From Spongilla lacustris (Eukaryota; Porifera; Demospongiae; Spongillida; Spongillidae): a stretch of DNA of 64,000 bases. Where the stretch lies: positions 4,873,505 to 4,937,504 of the forward strand of contig OX442423.1 in the NCBI GenBank assembly GCA_949361645.1, given 5' to 3'. Made by a program: the position numbers and the translations under genes. This document shows, in pieces, positions 10,801 through 22,249 of the stretch (the stretch's first letter is position 1; every line of letters starts with the position of its first letter). The notes beneath the pieces are model-generated. The model did no database searches, was not told the DNA's origin, and saw only the letters and a list, made by a program, of their open reading frames with translations.

Positions 10801-12906
10801 CTAGAACTGTTCAAAACAAATATAACTGTTCTTTAGAAATTATACTAACGAAATGTAATAAATTGTCATTATATCCATGTATTATACGACTGAATTAAAG
10901 AAGTGAGATGCTGTTCAGCTGAGGGCACCAAGAGCATACAATGTACTAGTATTTTGCCGCATTAGGACAATTTCCAGACGAAAAAATATATGAGATTGTA
11001 CATGTACTTCAGCTCAAAGATGTCTACCCTGATCTGCAAATTGACAAACCACAGTTGTGTGAAATACACTGATGCTTGCGTACCATTTAGCTTAATGAGC
11101 TATAGTATAAACGTATGGGAGTAGAGGAGGTCCAGGCAACCCAAGGTTGGAATATTAATGGCTTATCACACATCAATTTGAGTACAATTAATTATATGTA
11201 AATGCACTAATTTGTATGCATAGAAATGCAATGTACAATTTTTTACCCTCCCCCCTCCACACACACACACACACACACACAAAGGATATCAGTACAATTC
11301 AATGTCATCTGTGGAGATGTACCGTCAATGTCTTCTCCTTGGATGCAGGTACATGTAAGGTCTTTACTGTGCACAGTGAGTCATATGTTATTTGCCATTT
11401 TCTACCATAACCTCCAGATGCATTGAGCTGGATTGCTGGCCCGAAGGAGAAGATATCATCATCACACATGGTGGAACACTGTGCAGCAAGATCCAGTTTG
11501 AGGCAAGCGTGCAGAGATGGGAGTGAGTGGGTGGGGCATGCCACTACATTCATATAGCCACCACAGGGGATATTCTCCTATTGGTTATGCATTCTTTCAC
11601 CCTTACTGATGCATTCTTTCACCCTTACTGATACATTCTTTCTTCCTCCAATACAGGATGTTGTTGAAGCCATCAATGATTATGCATTTGTAACTAGCAG
11701 CTACCCTGTTATTTTGAGCATTGAGAATCACTGCAAGAGTCCTTTCCTTCTTCAAAAGATGGCCAGGATTTTTGTTGAAACGTTTGGGGACAAGTTACTT
11801 GCCACACCAATGGAAGATATTCCGGTAAGCAACCAGCTATATGTACACATGTACTTGTATGTGGCAAATGGAGTAGTTAGAGTTCATGCACAAGTGCACC
11901 CTACTAATATGCCATCACTTAGTTGTTTTTTGTTGTTGTTGCCACAATGAGCATATGTAAATAGAATGGTTATGCTGACTATGCCTAATGTGATTAACAT
12001 GATTGATTGGACACTTGTCCATGTATATCAACTCTGCCCTTCAATTGAAGAATTTTGGTCAGCACACATCTGGGACTACGAGTCACATTATTTGTATTTC
12101 TATATACAAATGTACATGTATACCCTCCCTTATCCTTGGCTATTTCACTTGCATGTACACGCATGTCCACGTATGTTGTACATTTTTGTTACAAACCTTG
12201 TCTCTTTTCTTGAAACGCTCAGTGATGTTATAGCAAATACAAAATGTCATCAACTACATGCATGCATAGATTATAATACATGTAGCTGTACATGGAATAT
12301 AGCTGTACATGGAATATAGCTGTACAGGGGATATGGATGTACATGGGATATAGCTGTTCGTGGGATATAGCTGTACATGGTATGTTGTGTTGTAAGGCAG
12401 CTTGCTTACTTCTGTACAGCTTGAAGCTGGACATCACCTTCCATCACCTGAAAGGCTTAAGCAAAAGATCGTAATCAAATGCAAAGTGAAGCGACAAAGA
12501 GGTACTAGTACATGTAGAAGAATGTTTGCGTCCACGGTGTTCCGTGTACATGTATTAATCAGGTGGGGCTATACAGTGTACCTTAATTGATCTACCTTTG
12601 TGCAATATTGCTTTGATTAGTTCGAAGAATAATCATAACCTGTGTTTGTGAAATTGTACAGTGCATATCTGTGTCTTTTTGATTTTTGCTCTGTTTAATG
12701 AAATACATCGTATTCCAGTCATTGAACACTACTAGTATTAATCCCTGCATTAGAACTGTGCCAGCTTGATCGGTGTTCTGTGGCTGAAGTCTAAATTGAC
12801 AATGTTCATGATTATAAATGAATATTATCTTGTGTTGTATGTATTCATTTTTTACTCAGGTGATCCAAGTGACAGCTCTCGCTTCTCTCCAGACTATGAT
12901 GTAAAG
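7899..12906 (+). CDS. Phosphoinositide phospholipase C, beta-like (partial: PH end, EF, X domain)
   Basis: Eleven exons join in phase: 7899-8119, 8655-8793, 9257-9369, 9668-9731, 9792-9891, 10604-10750, 11285-11348, 11418-11502, 11657-11824, 12420-12501, 12860-12906. PLCs hydrolyse PIP2 to IP3 and diacylglycerol at the membrane; beta types act below G-protein receptors. Exon 1 gives the end of the PH domain and the helix into the EF hands. Exons 2-5 give the EF-hand region ending PITKTHAQALVEKYEEK, as in beta isoforms. Exons 6-10 give the X domain: SHYFINSSHNTYLS with the first catalytic His, CIELDCW, IIITHGGT with the second catalytic His, then YPVILSIENHC and LPSPERLKQKI. The intron after exon 8 begins with GC rather than GT. 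No start codon, Y domain or C2 domain was found; the Y part may lie beyond the repeats and the gap. Beta is favoured over gamma and epsilon by the EF region, without a tree. Confidence 0.9.
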
Positions 12907-13437
12907 GTACTGATATACATGATACAGGTACGTACATGATACAGGTATGTACATGATACAGGTACATGTACATGTATGTACATGGTATGTACACGATACC
13001 AAGGTATGTACATCTACATGATACAGGTTGGTTGGTACTAATGTACCACAATCAAGGAAAATTCTATCAACAAAACAAGACATGCTGGCGAACTAAAATT
13101 AATATCAACTTTTATTAAAATCTCAAATGCCCTTCAAAATCAAGTACAATGCAAAAATAAATATATATTCGGCAGGACTTCTGATGTAGCTTCTCGATCT
13201 GAGCGCACAGTGGTCTTTGGTGGTGTTAACAGTTAGCACCTATATGTAATGGTGGTGCTGAAAATAGTAGATAATGTATTGCACTCCACAGTATGCAAGC
13301 CAGTAATGAATATACTTATTGAAAAATTCCTTTCACCAGTTCCCCTACATACATGTAGATGCAACCATATATATACCCTTTCTCATTTAAAAACACACCT
13401 GGTTGTATTCCATGTACATTTAGAGGTATTCAATGTA

Positions 13438-13588
13438 TGCATTTCATGGCCCAGGTATTCAAGACACTTCTGCAAATGATGGCCAAGACTTGAGTAAAGA
13501 TGGAGAGGACACCTTTTTAATGCCACCAAGCAATGCTGCTAGTGAAACAGAACCTGAGGCCAGAAAGCAAGACAGTGATGGGGCACAG
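13438..13588 (+). CDS. Possible further PLC exon (acidic X-Y linker)
   Basis: An open stretch encoding an acidic, Ser/Thr/Glu-rich peptide (for example SKDGEDTFLMPPSN and ASETEPEARKQDSD), ended by a good donor (CACAG then GTGTGT). Acidic linkers separate the X and Y halves of PLCs. The reading frame does not join in phase to the exon ending at 12906, so either an exon is missing between them or this call is wrong. Confidence 0.3.
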
Positions 13589-13599
13589 GTGTGTACAGG

Positions 13600-14208
13600 T
13601 ACATGTATTAATGGGCATGAGATTTATTTTGACTGGGGGCTGGTTTTCACATGGGTTGATTGTCACAAACTTTTTTTATCAAGGAGTGATAGAAAGATGA
13701 TGTGTATGTTAAACAATACATGTACAAGATAGTGATACTGTATCTTCAAATACCAAAATATGAGAACTACATGTACATGTACCAAGTGCAGTGCTATGTA
13801 TGTAAGTTACAATTATAGGTTTTTGCTATTTTTACTGTGCTGCATAATGTTTTTGTTCTCAGTATTAGTGGTTATGTTGCAATCATGAACTTTAATTGAA
13901 TAGTTTACATGTAGTAAGGAGCTATACATGGGCATGCTGTGATTTAGCACATAAATAACCCAAATACCAATTCCAGTTGAGCAGCAAATAAGTACAGTGT
14001 CATGGTTGTCTTGAAATGCCAGAGGGTCATTTGTCGCAGCCTACTAGGGTTCTATTTAGCAATTCGAGGTGTTTAAAGTGAACTATGTCATCATTACAAG
14101 AAGTGCACTTGGGATGAATTGAACTCATTGAAAAACTGTGGCCTAATTGATTCGTGGTGATCACAATATGTTAAAGCTTTATTTTACTATTATTGTAATC
14201 TTGATATA
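13600..14208. other. Probable intron or intergenic, no gene seen
   Basis: I looked here for PLC Y-domain motifs (an NRRQLSRIYP-like core) and found none. TACATGTA words are frequent. Confidence 0.4.
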
Positions 14209-14211
14209 TAT

Positions 14212-14330
14212 GGGACAGTTTCCACGAAAATGGCCCTTCGTTTATAATTATAAAATCTTATAAAATTGCTCACGGCTGTTTCGAGATGGACATTAGGTTT
14301 TTTAATTAGAAATGTATTATATTTACGGTA
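14212..14330 (+). mobile_element. Terminal fragment of GGGACAGT-type element
   Basis: Begins TATATATGGGACAGTTTCCA, the same terminus as the foldback and palindromic elements at 29300, 39875, 53078 and 57303. No matching right end was found. Confidence 0.55.
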
Positions 14331-14750
14331 CTCTTAGTGTTCCGACGAATGATGGAGCTCATTAAAATGTGGTTTATGTTCTAAAATCTATTTTGATCAC
14401 AAACAGCTATCAATAAATAATGCTATTATATTTAGCTTTTCTACATTCATTTCCGTACTGGATAAGATATGTGCGCACTGTCGAGACGTGTTATTTTCCT
14501 GCCTACTAACTCCGCGCAGGTAACAGTCATATTATGGCTTACTTTGAAACGCTCGAACGGCAACCAATTTTTCTCGAAAAAACGCCTGACTGTTGGGTAT
14601 GAAACTTACCTTTCCGTAAACAGGAATCACTGCACATTCTATACGTGTATAGTTCATGCTTAGACACATTTTCTGGTGAGAGAACAAAACGGTTACTTTT
14701 CGTTTGTTTAGTCATGAATAATTGAAGTCACGTGAATGAACAGTACAGCG

Positions 14751-14912
14751 ATGGATATTCCGCAATGCCAAAGTACACCTTTTATGCAGCGTATGTGGAG
14801 ACAGATTGATAATAAAACCTCTGCTGGTCATCAAGAGACAACATATAGCAGTGCTGCCTTTTTAGTGGAGCTCAGGACATGTTTTCAAACTGAAAATGGT
14901 AAAGCTATATAA
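14751..14912 (+). CDS. Short hypothetical ORF (53 aa)
   Basis: ATG at 14751 opens a 53-codon frame beginning MDIPQCQSTPFMQRMWRQID and ending ENGKAI. A GTAAAG near the end could be a splice donor, so this may be the first exon of a longer gene reaching into the minisatellite region and gap. Nothing recognisable; it could be chance. Confidence 0.25.
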   Translation: MDIPQCQSTPFMQRMWRQIDNKTSAGHQETTYSSAAFLVELRTCFQTENGKAI

Positions 14913-15239
14913 TTGGTCCCTACAATGTCCCAGTACATGTACATTCAAGGTAAACATATTCACATGACCTCATAGGGTTAATCATATATGCACATACACA
15001 AATACATGCACATACATGTATTTCAGGAAGCCATACATATATACACTCATGGATCCACTTAAAACGGGCAAGAACACCAGGGCGACCACCAGGCATCACG
15101 ATAAGTGCTTTGCTTCTTCATATAAAGACCATCGCACCTCCAAAGATCATGTATGGTAAAAAGGACCCTACATTAGCACCATAGGCAAGGTTTGCAGAGC
15201 ACCTGCAGAGCACACACCAAGTAGGCAAGGCCTGCAGCC

Positions 15240-15720
15240 GGGGCAGGGGGGGGGTGGGGGGGGGGGGGGGGGTGGGGGGGGGGGGCCATGCCCCCCTTCC
15301 CCCCCCCTTTGGGACTGAATGGCACCCTTGTAATAAAAGTTATTATACATATGCCCCCCCACCCCCACCCCCACTGATTGAATAGGCTGAAAGGGGACAG
15401 CTCACCCCCCCCCCCCCCACTGATTGAATGGGCCGAAAGGGGACAGCACCCCCCCACTGATGGAATGGGCTGAAAGGGGACAGCAACCCCCCCACCCCCA
15501 CTGATTGAATAGGCTTGAAAGGGGACAGCACACCCCCCCCCCCCCCACTGATTGAATGGGCCGAAAGGGGACAGCACCCCCCCACTGATGGAATGGGCTG
15601 AAAGGGACAGCAACCCCCCCCCCCCCCCCCCCCCCCCCACTGGTTGAATCAGCTGAAAGTGGACAATGTATTCACAGCTGTCAAATGGCACCCCCTTGCT
15701 CTATCCTGGCCCCCCTCCCC
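15240..15720. repeat. C/G-tract minisatellite
   Basis: Tandem units of about 35-60 bp built around ACTGATTGAATGGGC followed by GAAAGGGGACAGC and a variable poly-C tract. Long poly-G and poly-C tracts on either side are prone to sequencing and assembly error. Open frames across it are artefacts. Confidence 0.85.
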
Positions 15721-15754
15721 CTTCCAGAAAAGCTGCATGGTTGCGCCCATGCCA

Positions 15755-16010
15755 GTAGACTAGGCCTTCAGAGCACATACCCAGTAGGCAAGGCTTTCAG
15801 AGCACCCACCAAGTAGGCTAGGCCTTCAGAGCACACACCCAGTAGGCAAGGCTTTCAGAGCACCCACCAAGTAGGCAAGGCTTTCAGAGCACCCACCAAG
15901 TAGGCTAGGCCTTCAGAGCACACACCAAGAAGGCACTTGGCTTGCAGAGCAAAAACCCAGCATAGCACACACCTAGTAGGCAAGGCCTGTAGAGCATACA
16001 TGGTCCAGTA
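15755..16010. repeat. About 30-bp minisatellite (AGTAGGCAAGGC)
   Basis: Repeats of AAGTAGGCAAGGCTTTCAGA followed by GCACCCACC, with variants. A few related units occur upstream at 15181-15235. No coding potential recognised. Confidence 0.8.
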
Positions 16011-16730
16011 GGCAATTTAAGGCCTGCTGGCCATGGCATTTCTCATCTTTTACAGCCATTGACTTTAGTGCGAGTGACAAAGGCCCAAATTTTTTTTTAA
16101 TTTTTTTTTTTAGCTACTCCAACTTTGCTTTCCCTGAAACAAAGAGTACAATTAAAATGCATATACTGGAAATGCACATCATCGAGTGGATGAGTACATA
16201 CAATGCTGGACTTGGACTAATGGGAGAACAAGGCACTGAAGCCATACATGCCCATTTCAAACAAGTTATGGTTGTATGGCAAAGTGCAGTGGCTAAAACG
16301 CATCATGCAAGAGCCATATAACAGTACTCTTAATGCCCTTAAGCCTGAAATAAGAACGATAAAAAGAAAGCGCGAAGACTAGAACTGAACCTTGTTAAGA
16401 TGTTCTCATGGCATTGATTTCATTTAATGTTACACATTTTTCGAAGATAATAACTCCAAATGGAGCGCTATCAGTCCAGGCTCGATATCGTGGCGTACGT
16501 GCACACAAGTACCATAACGCTGGTATGTCTGTAATCCTCGAAGGATGCTTAACCCATGTTTTCATGTGTATAAAGCTTACCTTAAACGGATTGTACTAGA
16601 GAGCCCACATTCCAATGTAATGCTATAATGAGGTCTCCATTAAATCTTCTATCGCGAAGTATGGGGACGAGACCTAATGTCCATCTTTTCAATGCAATGA
16701 AACACCCGTGTGCTATGTATTTGAATCGTA
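16011..16730. other. Intergenic up to the gap, no gene seen
   Basis: The 63-aa frame at 16408-16599 has no recognisable domain. Nothing else was identified. Confidence 0.4.
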
Positions 16731-16930
16731 NNNNNNNNNNNNNNNNNNNNNNNNNNNNNNNNNNNNNNNNNNNNNNNNNNNNNNNNNNNNNNNNNNNNNN
16801 NNNNNNNNNNNNNNNNNNNNNNNNNNNNNNNNNNNNNNNNNNNNNNNNNNNNNNNNNNNNNNNNNNNNNNNNNNNNNNNNNNNNNNNNNNNNNNNNNNNN
16901 NNNNNNNNNNNNNNNNNNNNNNNNNNNNNN
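16731..16930. other. Assembly gap (200 N)
   Basis: Two hundred N characters. The round length suggests a placeholder, so the true distance is unknown. It lies between the PLC exons and the integrase gene. Confidence 0.99.
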
Positions 16931-17599
16931 TCCACAGCCTTAATTTCTTCGCACGTTTTTCATAATTACATCTCTCCGGTAGTGGATCAATTGGGCTGAC
17001 TTCAGGAAGTGGTGAATTAAACTGGGGCATTAAGTCCCTATATGTACATGTATATGATGCTATAAAGGTGTGTTATGAAGAAGGTGTGTTATGAAGATGT
17101 AAGGACATACTACAAACTGAAATCTGTACTAGAACACCAACCCTCTACTCCTTCATGATTAGGTATGAAAACAGCATTCTTGCTAAACTGAGCAAGTAGT
17201 GATAATTTTTTCTAAAGATCATAGTTACAGTCAATGGATGCGTACCTTGTCCATAGTAGCTTTCACCTCAGGCACAATGTCTGTGACATTTTGGTACAAA
17301 ACTGACTGTACTGATTTGGCATTGATGTGAACTGATGAACTTGAAAGGTGTGTGGGCACATTTTAAATGGCATTTTTTTTTCATATATGCAGCTACCATT
17401 CTAACAGCTGTACTGCTAGCCAGGAGCGAAGCTGAATGCTCTCTGTCTGTAAAATGAATCACCGCAGCAGCGGTAGTAACTGCAATACAATGATCAGTTA
17501 CTTACCACAAAGTTTAAAGCCAACTTGCTTACAATGCATTCTGCAAACTAGACAATGAATGTACTTACAAGCAGTTACATTATATTTACATAATAGTGT

Positions 17600-18485
17600 T
17601 CACCTTGCAGACATACACACCACAATCATACACGTTGTTCTGTATGAGGGAGGGATTCTTTCCAATGGGCAGTGATTAAGAAATGAAATATCCTAAATGT
17701 GTCTTACCTTATGAAAAAACCATTCATCCTCCTTGTAAATGTAGTTATCTCTTGTTTTGTCACACTGCTGTCGTTCATGCTGTAACAGCAGGCAGTTACT
17801 TTTGCATTTTAAACCGAAGGGAAAAAAATAATCCATAAAAATGCATAAATCAACAAATGCATTACCTTATCACACTAACAGCATTGCCCTGAATGGTTTC
17901 AAATACTGAATCATAAAATGTCACCTTTCCTTTTTGTACTTCAATCACCTAAAATTTCAGTACAGGGTACATGATAAGAAAACATGAAAAAAACCTAACT
18001 AATCTTACAGCAAGGAACCAATGGCCTGGAATATTGCATGGCATTAGGATAAAGCTGTATTCAAAGATGCTTTTGTTCTGAGTTGATTAAAGCTATGCCT
18101 TTAAGCTTTATTATACACCAAAACTACCTCAAAAATTGATGAAATCCGGTGCAGGGAATAGCCATTCTTCTCAGATAGCATGGTGAACACAAAGGAGTTA
18201 AGGCATTTTATTGTAGTGTTAGACAACTACATATTAGGCAAAAAGGTTACATCAAGCATATACCTTAGAACTGACTTACTAACCTTTGCATTGTCATTTT
18301 CAAGCATGTGGAAAAATAAGTTTATGACCTATATGTAGAGGGATTGAAAGCTTATTTATTAGAACTGCATGGGTTCAAGAGCACAAACATATATACATTA
18401 TCTCCTTTGCAATCTCCCTTCAATAGTTGAATATATTCGGACACTCTGACTGTAACAGCTCCTGACCTTGCTGTTATCATTGGCT
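17600..18485 (-). other. Ulp1-like (C48) protease domain in small exons
   Basis: Exons joined by canonical sites: 18485-18397 (ending LLKGDCKGDN), 18328-18284 (VINLFFHMLENDNAK), 18226-18128 (NSFVFTMLSEKNGYSL), 18077-18009 (MPCNIPGHWFLA), 17948-17866 (GKVTFYDSVFETI), 17779-17708, and one with QNNVYDCGVYVCK near 17642-17604. These give the His (GHW), Asp (YDS) and Cys (DCGVYVC) of Ulp1/SENP peptidases in the right order. My reading needs a phase change before the Cys exon, so that junction is unresolved or frameshifted. Introns are only about 50-90 nt. Confidence 0.7.
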
Positions 18486-18815
18486 CTGAAAATAATAATA
18501 CCATCAGGTGCAGTTCATGTGTGCAATATGATCTCATGGATGGGGTATTGTTAATTTTATTTGTCTTACCATCACATTCCAAACTTAAGGGAAGAGAAGC
18601 AGTATTGTCAATGGAATTTAGATGATATGATTGCTTTTGTGCTGCTTCTGCATTTGAATCTAAATAAGGAGAAACAAATCAAATATTGAAATAAATCTTA
18701 CATGCATGTCTCACCTTTATTTACATCACAGTAGCTAATCAATTTGCTATTGCCGCTGGCAGTGGTTTCATTACTGAATCGTTTATTTGGCAATCAAAAA
18801 TGTGAATCTGCTGAC

Positions 18816-19417
18816 ATGATGGGAACTAAGCTATGGTAGTGAAACTCCATTTCACAGCCCAGAATTAGTACAGGAGCATCAATCTGTGTTATGCCATTCA
18901 AAATAGGATATAACCAAATAATCGATTGGTCCTCAACACTGCTGTTTGTGACTATACAGAATGTAACACCCAACATATTGGACAATGCCTGCAACTCTAA
19001 ATGGGTACCCCATGTTCCTGGTCTTTCCATCTTCAATATGTACATTTCCCAAGATTGAGAAGACTCAATAAAGCTGAAGAAGGGAATCCCTTCAGGCTGT
19101 AAAGTCATATTTGTCAATTAGAGTTATGTAGCCATGCTAAAACTTACTATTAAAGGATTGCGCTGCATGTAGTTAACTTCTTTTCGTAGACTCAAATGTC
19201 GCTTGCGCTCTCCAAGCACTCTCATCATTTGATCACAAACAGCTGTAAACAAGCAGTTACCATCTAAGGGTACATTTATGCACACCTGCAGGCCAAATTT
19301 TGTAATATTCTTGATTAGTGCAGCATGACCATTGAATGTATCAGATTTCTGCCTCTGCTCATGCAAAGCTGTTGTTACAGTAGGCATGATGAGTAATGCC
19401 TTGTACCAGCTCTTCAT
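18816..19417 (-). other. OTU-type cysteine protease domain (two exons)
   Basis: Exon 19417-19148 encodes NVPLDGNCLFTAVCDQMM, the OTU catalytic block with Asp and Cys in DGNC, and LRKEVNYMQRNPLI. After a 51-nt intron, exon 19096 onwards gives GTWGTHLELQALSNMLGVT and ends EFHYHSLVP with the catalytic His. Spacing and order match OTU deubiquitinases. All catalytic residues are present. It lies between the second GPY/F module and the Ulp1 exons in the same orientation, so I infer one polyprotein-like gene. Confidence 0.8.
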
Positions 19418-19584
19418 TTTGTTTTGAGCTGTCTTGTGTAATGGCAGTAGTTACTGCACAAGTTGATGTTCTGCTGCTACAAATTGCATTATCCATTTCC
19501 TGTAGGCATAAAAAAATGAACAGATTAGAACTGGTATACCAGCATAAGAATGCACATTACTTAATTGACTTGAGATGTTATCAT

Positions 19585-20430
19585 GTTTACTTTTTGAAGT
19601 TGGTTGCTGCGATACTTCCTCTTAAGACCAGCAAGTAAATACATGTCACTGCCACATATCTGAGATATCACAGAAGGACCATACTGTTTGGAATCCTTTC
19701 TGTTGCTTCCATGTGATAGGCTGTACAATACCTGATCTCCTATCTTGAACGACACCATTTCTTTACCTTTAGCAATCTGCCCTTTAACTTTCCGTTCTTT
19801 CATGAATTGATTGTCCTCTTACAACCACCACCTCTCCATCTGCTGACTGTTGAGTACCATTAGACATGCTACCCTCCAGCTTTATTGTTGGTGCCACATC
19901 ACTGGTCTTGGCCCTCCCAGAGCAGTTTTCTCCCTTGTCAGATCCCTAGCAGCAACCTCTTCAATTACTGGCTGTAGAACACCATCACATTCTGACACAC
20001 GCTTTGTTAATAGTGTCACATTGCTAGCCTTAGTCCTCTTCCCTTTTGGAATCTTAAATCCCTTAGTAGTGATTTCTTTTTTTGCTGACTCTTGGGCACT
20101 GTCACAATCAGGTGTCACATCAGTATTCCTGGTTCTCTTCTCTTTCTGCATAGAGCCCTTTTCATCTGAGTGCTGGGCACCATCACACATGCCAACCTCT
20201 GTCTTAGCTGATAGTACTATGTCACCAGCGATAGCTCTCTTCACCTTCACTAATTGATCAGAATGAAACTTCCTTTTAAGACCAATAAGCTTATACGTGT
20301 TTTTCCCACATGCTTTGGCAACAAAAACAGGCCCTAGCCTTTTGGTGGATAGTTTGTCACCCTTTCTTGTATCTTGCCTGGAATTGGCATACCAGACTTC
20401 ATCTCCGACTACAAACTCTTCTTGCCTGCA
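19585..20430 (-). other. Two GPY/F modules after the integrase
   Basis: First module at about 20430-20235 with FVVGDEVWYANS, KRLGPVFVAKAC and LIGLKRKFHSDQLVKVKR. Second module at about 19760-19580 with FKIGDQVLYSLS, KQYGPSVISQIC and LAGLKRKYRSNQLQKVN. They align along their whole length. GPY/F modules follow integrase cores in Ty3/gypsy and Ginger1 and are linked to multimerisation. About 450 bp of low-complexity linker separates them; the frame shifts at about 19880 and again near 19805. Confidence 0.8.
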
Positions 20431-21739
20431 ATGTTTTCTGTCGTACTGCCTTTTTTGGGTGGCCTGTGCTATGTGAATATTTTCACAAGCATCACTACGT
20501 TTTTCACCTAGCAACTTTGAGTTCACCATTAACTTTTCCATAGGGTTATCATCTTTATCAGCTTGAAATTTATGTGGTGGAAGATCTAATTCAATGGGTA
20601 GCCTTGCTTTCACACCATAAACAAGTTCAAATGGAGAATACAATGAAGATGATTGTATGGATGAGCGATAACCAAGCAAAAAAAAGGACTAGATCATCCT
20701 CCCAATTTAGCTTTCCACCTTCTGAGTACTTACTTAAGCAAGCACAAATTGTCTGGTTAAATCGCTCTGTGAGGCCGTTGCTTTGGGGATGATATGCTGT
20801 GCAGATGTGTCTAGCAATACCTAAGCTACTGCAAAAATTATCATTGAGCTCATTGCAAAACTCTCGTCCCTGGTCTGATATGATTATCTCTGGTACCCCA
20901 AACCTTCCTACTAGCTTCTTCAGACACCTAGACACAGTTAATGCCTCCTTATTAGGTATGCAATATACCTCTGGCCATTTGGTTAGATATTCTGTCAGCA
21001 CCATTAGATAACAGACAACTGCACCTGACAATGGACCTACTAGGTCCATACCCCATTGTGCAAACGCTCGATTAGGAACACCAACCGGATGTAGGCTTGC
21101 AGTCTTCTTGGGCATTTTGTTCCTCCTTTGACACACTAGGCAAGTACCACAATATTCTGCTACATCCTTAGTCATTCCTTTCCAATAGTACCGCTCGGCT
21201 ATCTTCTCTTGCCTGTAAATGAATAAGAGTATATATACGATTCAAATACAGTTACCATTGGCTAGCCTTACGTTTTATGAATTCCAAAGTGACCCCCTGC
21301 CGGATCTTTATGGACACTTTCAAGCATCCGCATCTTTTCGTCGATTTTTACCACCCTGTATCGTTCATCCTGGGGCTCGCGCGCACCGGTAGCCTGTGTA
21401 GACGCCAATGCTCCAGTTTCAGGTTTTTTGCGCCTTTTAAGTTTGAACAAAAGACCGTCATAGGTAGCGAAGCTTTCACATTTTTGACGATATGCCCTTT
21501 TAGCCTCTTTGTCTTTGGACTCTTCCACACCTCGAGGCCAAGATCTTTGCTTATCACTTTTGCTCTCAAGGAACCGCACTATATCATTGTATTCTTCAGT
21601 TTCCATCAGTGCACCGTGTGCGTTAGAAATGTAACAGCAATCTCTATTTCAGTCACTTCAAAAAGATATGAACATTTTTAGTTTATATAGCATGACCCCT
21701 ATCTCAGAGCTAGGTGCAGTGCTTCTATGCAGGCACGAC

Positions 21740-22110
21740 AAATTACTATTCATCGTGCATGAAAGAGTCTATTCAAAACACTTGAATGGGGGTGACAGTC
21801 TATTCCAAGGGAGGATGATCTATTCCAGAATAATCTATCACATGAATGGGGGGGATAGTCTATTCCAAGGGAGGATGATCTATTCCGGAATAATCTATCA
21901 CAGGAGGATTGATTATTCCGGAGTAGAGCATCCGGGAGGGTAAAATTACTGGGGGATAAACTATTTCGTGACACCGGCAAGAGTCGAAAGCGACGCTGAG
22001 CGCGACCGAGCTTGATGTATTTCGATGAGACAGGGTCCCTAACCCTAACCCTAACCTTTGCGATGTGTAAACACGTGTAAACCCAGACTTTACCACCTTT
22101 ACACTATTGC
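21740..22110. repeat. Local duplications and short telomere-like run
   Basis: Two 60-bp near-identical copies of GTCTATTCCAAGGGAGGATG at about 21790 and 21855, followed at 22038-22056 by three CCCTAA units. The run is far too short for a chromosome end; it is probably an interstitial telomeric word. Confidence 0.6.
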
Positions 22111-22249
22111 GTAAACATTAGGTTTGCTTCGTTGTAAACATAAGTAAATATGTGTAAACGTGAGCTTTACCTCATCTTTACATCGTGTTTACCGCTTGCG
22201 TAAACCCGTTTTTTATGCAGTGTACCCCTACTCCTCCCCTCCTACCCCT

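Larger units (their letters stand above)
17360..21606 (-). pseudogene. Ginger/GIN-type integrase gene with OTU and Ulp1-like proteases
   Basis: Exon 1 (21606-21272) starts METEEYNDIVRFLESK and ends GGHFGIHK; exon 2 starts at 21212 in phase (QEKIAERYYWKGM), giving an HHCC zinc knuckle with CGTCLVC. The integrase core follows with WGMDLVGP, IISDQGREF and YHPQSNGLTERFNQT (DDE). An A-run of 8 at 20678-20685 shifts the frame by one; with 7, the frame continues into GYRSSIQSSSLYSPFELVYG. Then come two GPY/F modules, an OTU domain and an Ulp1-like domain, listed separately. Integrases of this kind cut and paste Ginger DNA transposons or survive as domesticated GIN genes; from memory, OTU and Ulp1 fusions are reported for Ginger1. 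No terminal inverted repeats were found. The frameshifts make this copy look inactive, unless they are sequencing errors. Confidence 0.8.

Noticed and set aside
13050..13180. Similarity to the MITE at 26966 (ACATGCT... ATTAATAT)
   Set aside because: Short, A/T-rich and without ends; not strong enough to call a copy.
15173..15691. 172-aa Gly-rich protein
   Set aside because: Poly-G/poly-C minisatellite; no stable frame or splice sites.
22038..22056. Telomere
   Set aside because: Only three CCCTAA units, inside the contig with sequence on both sides.
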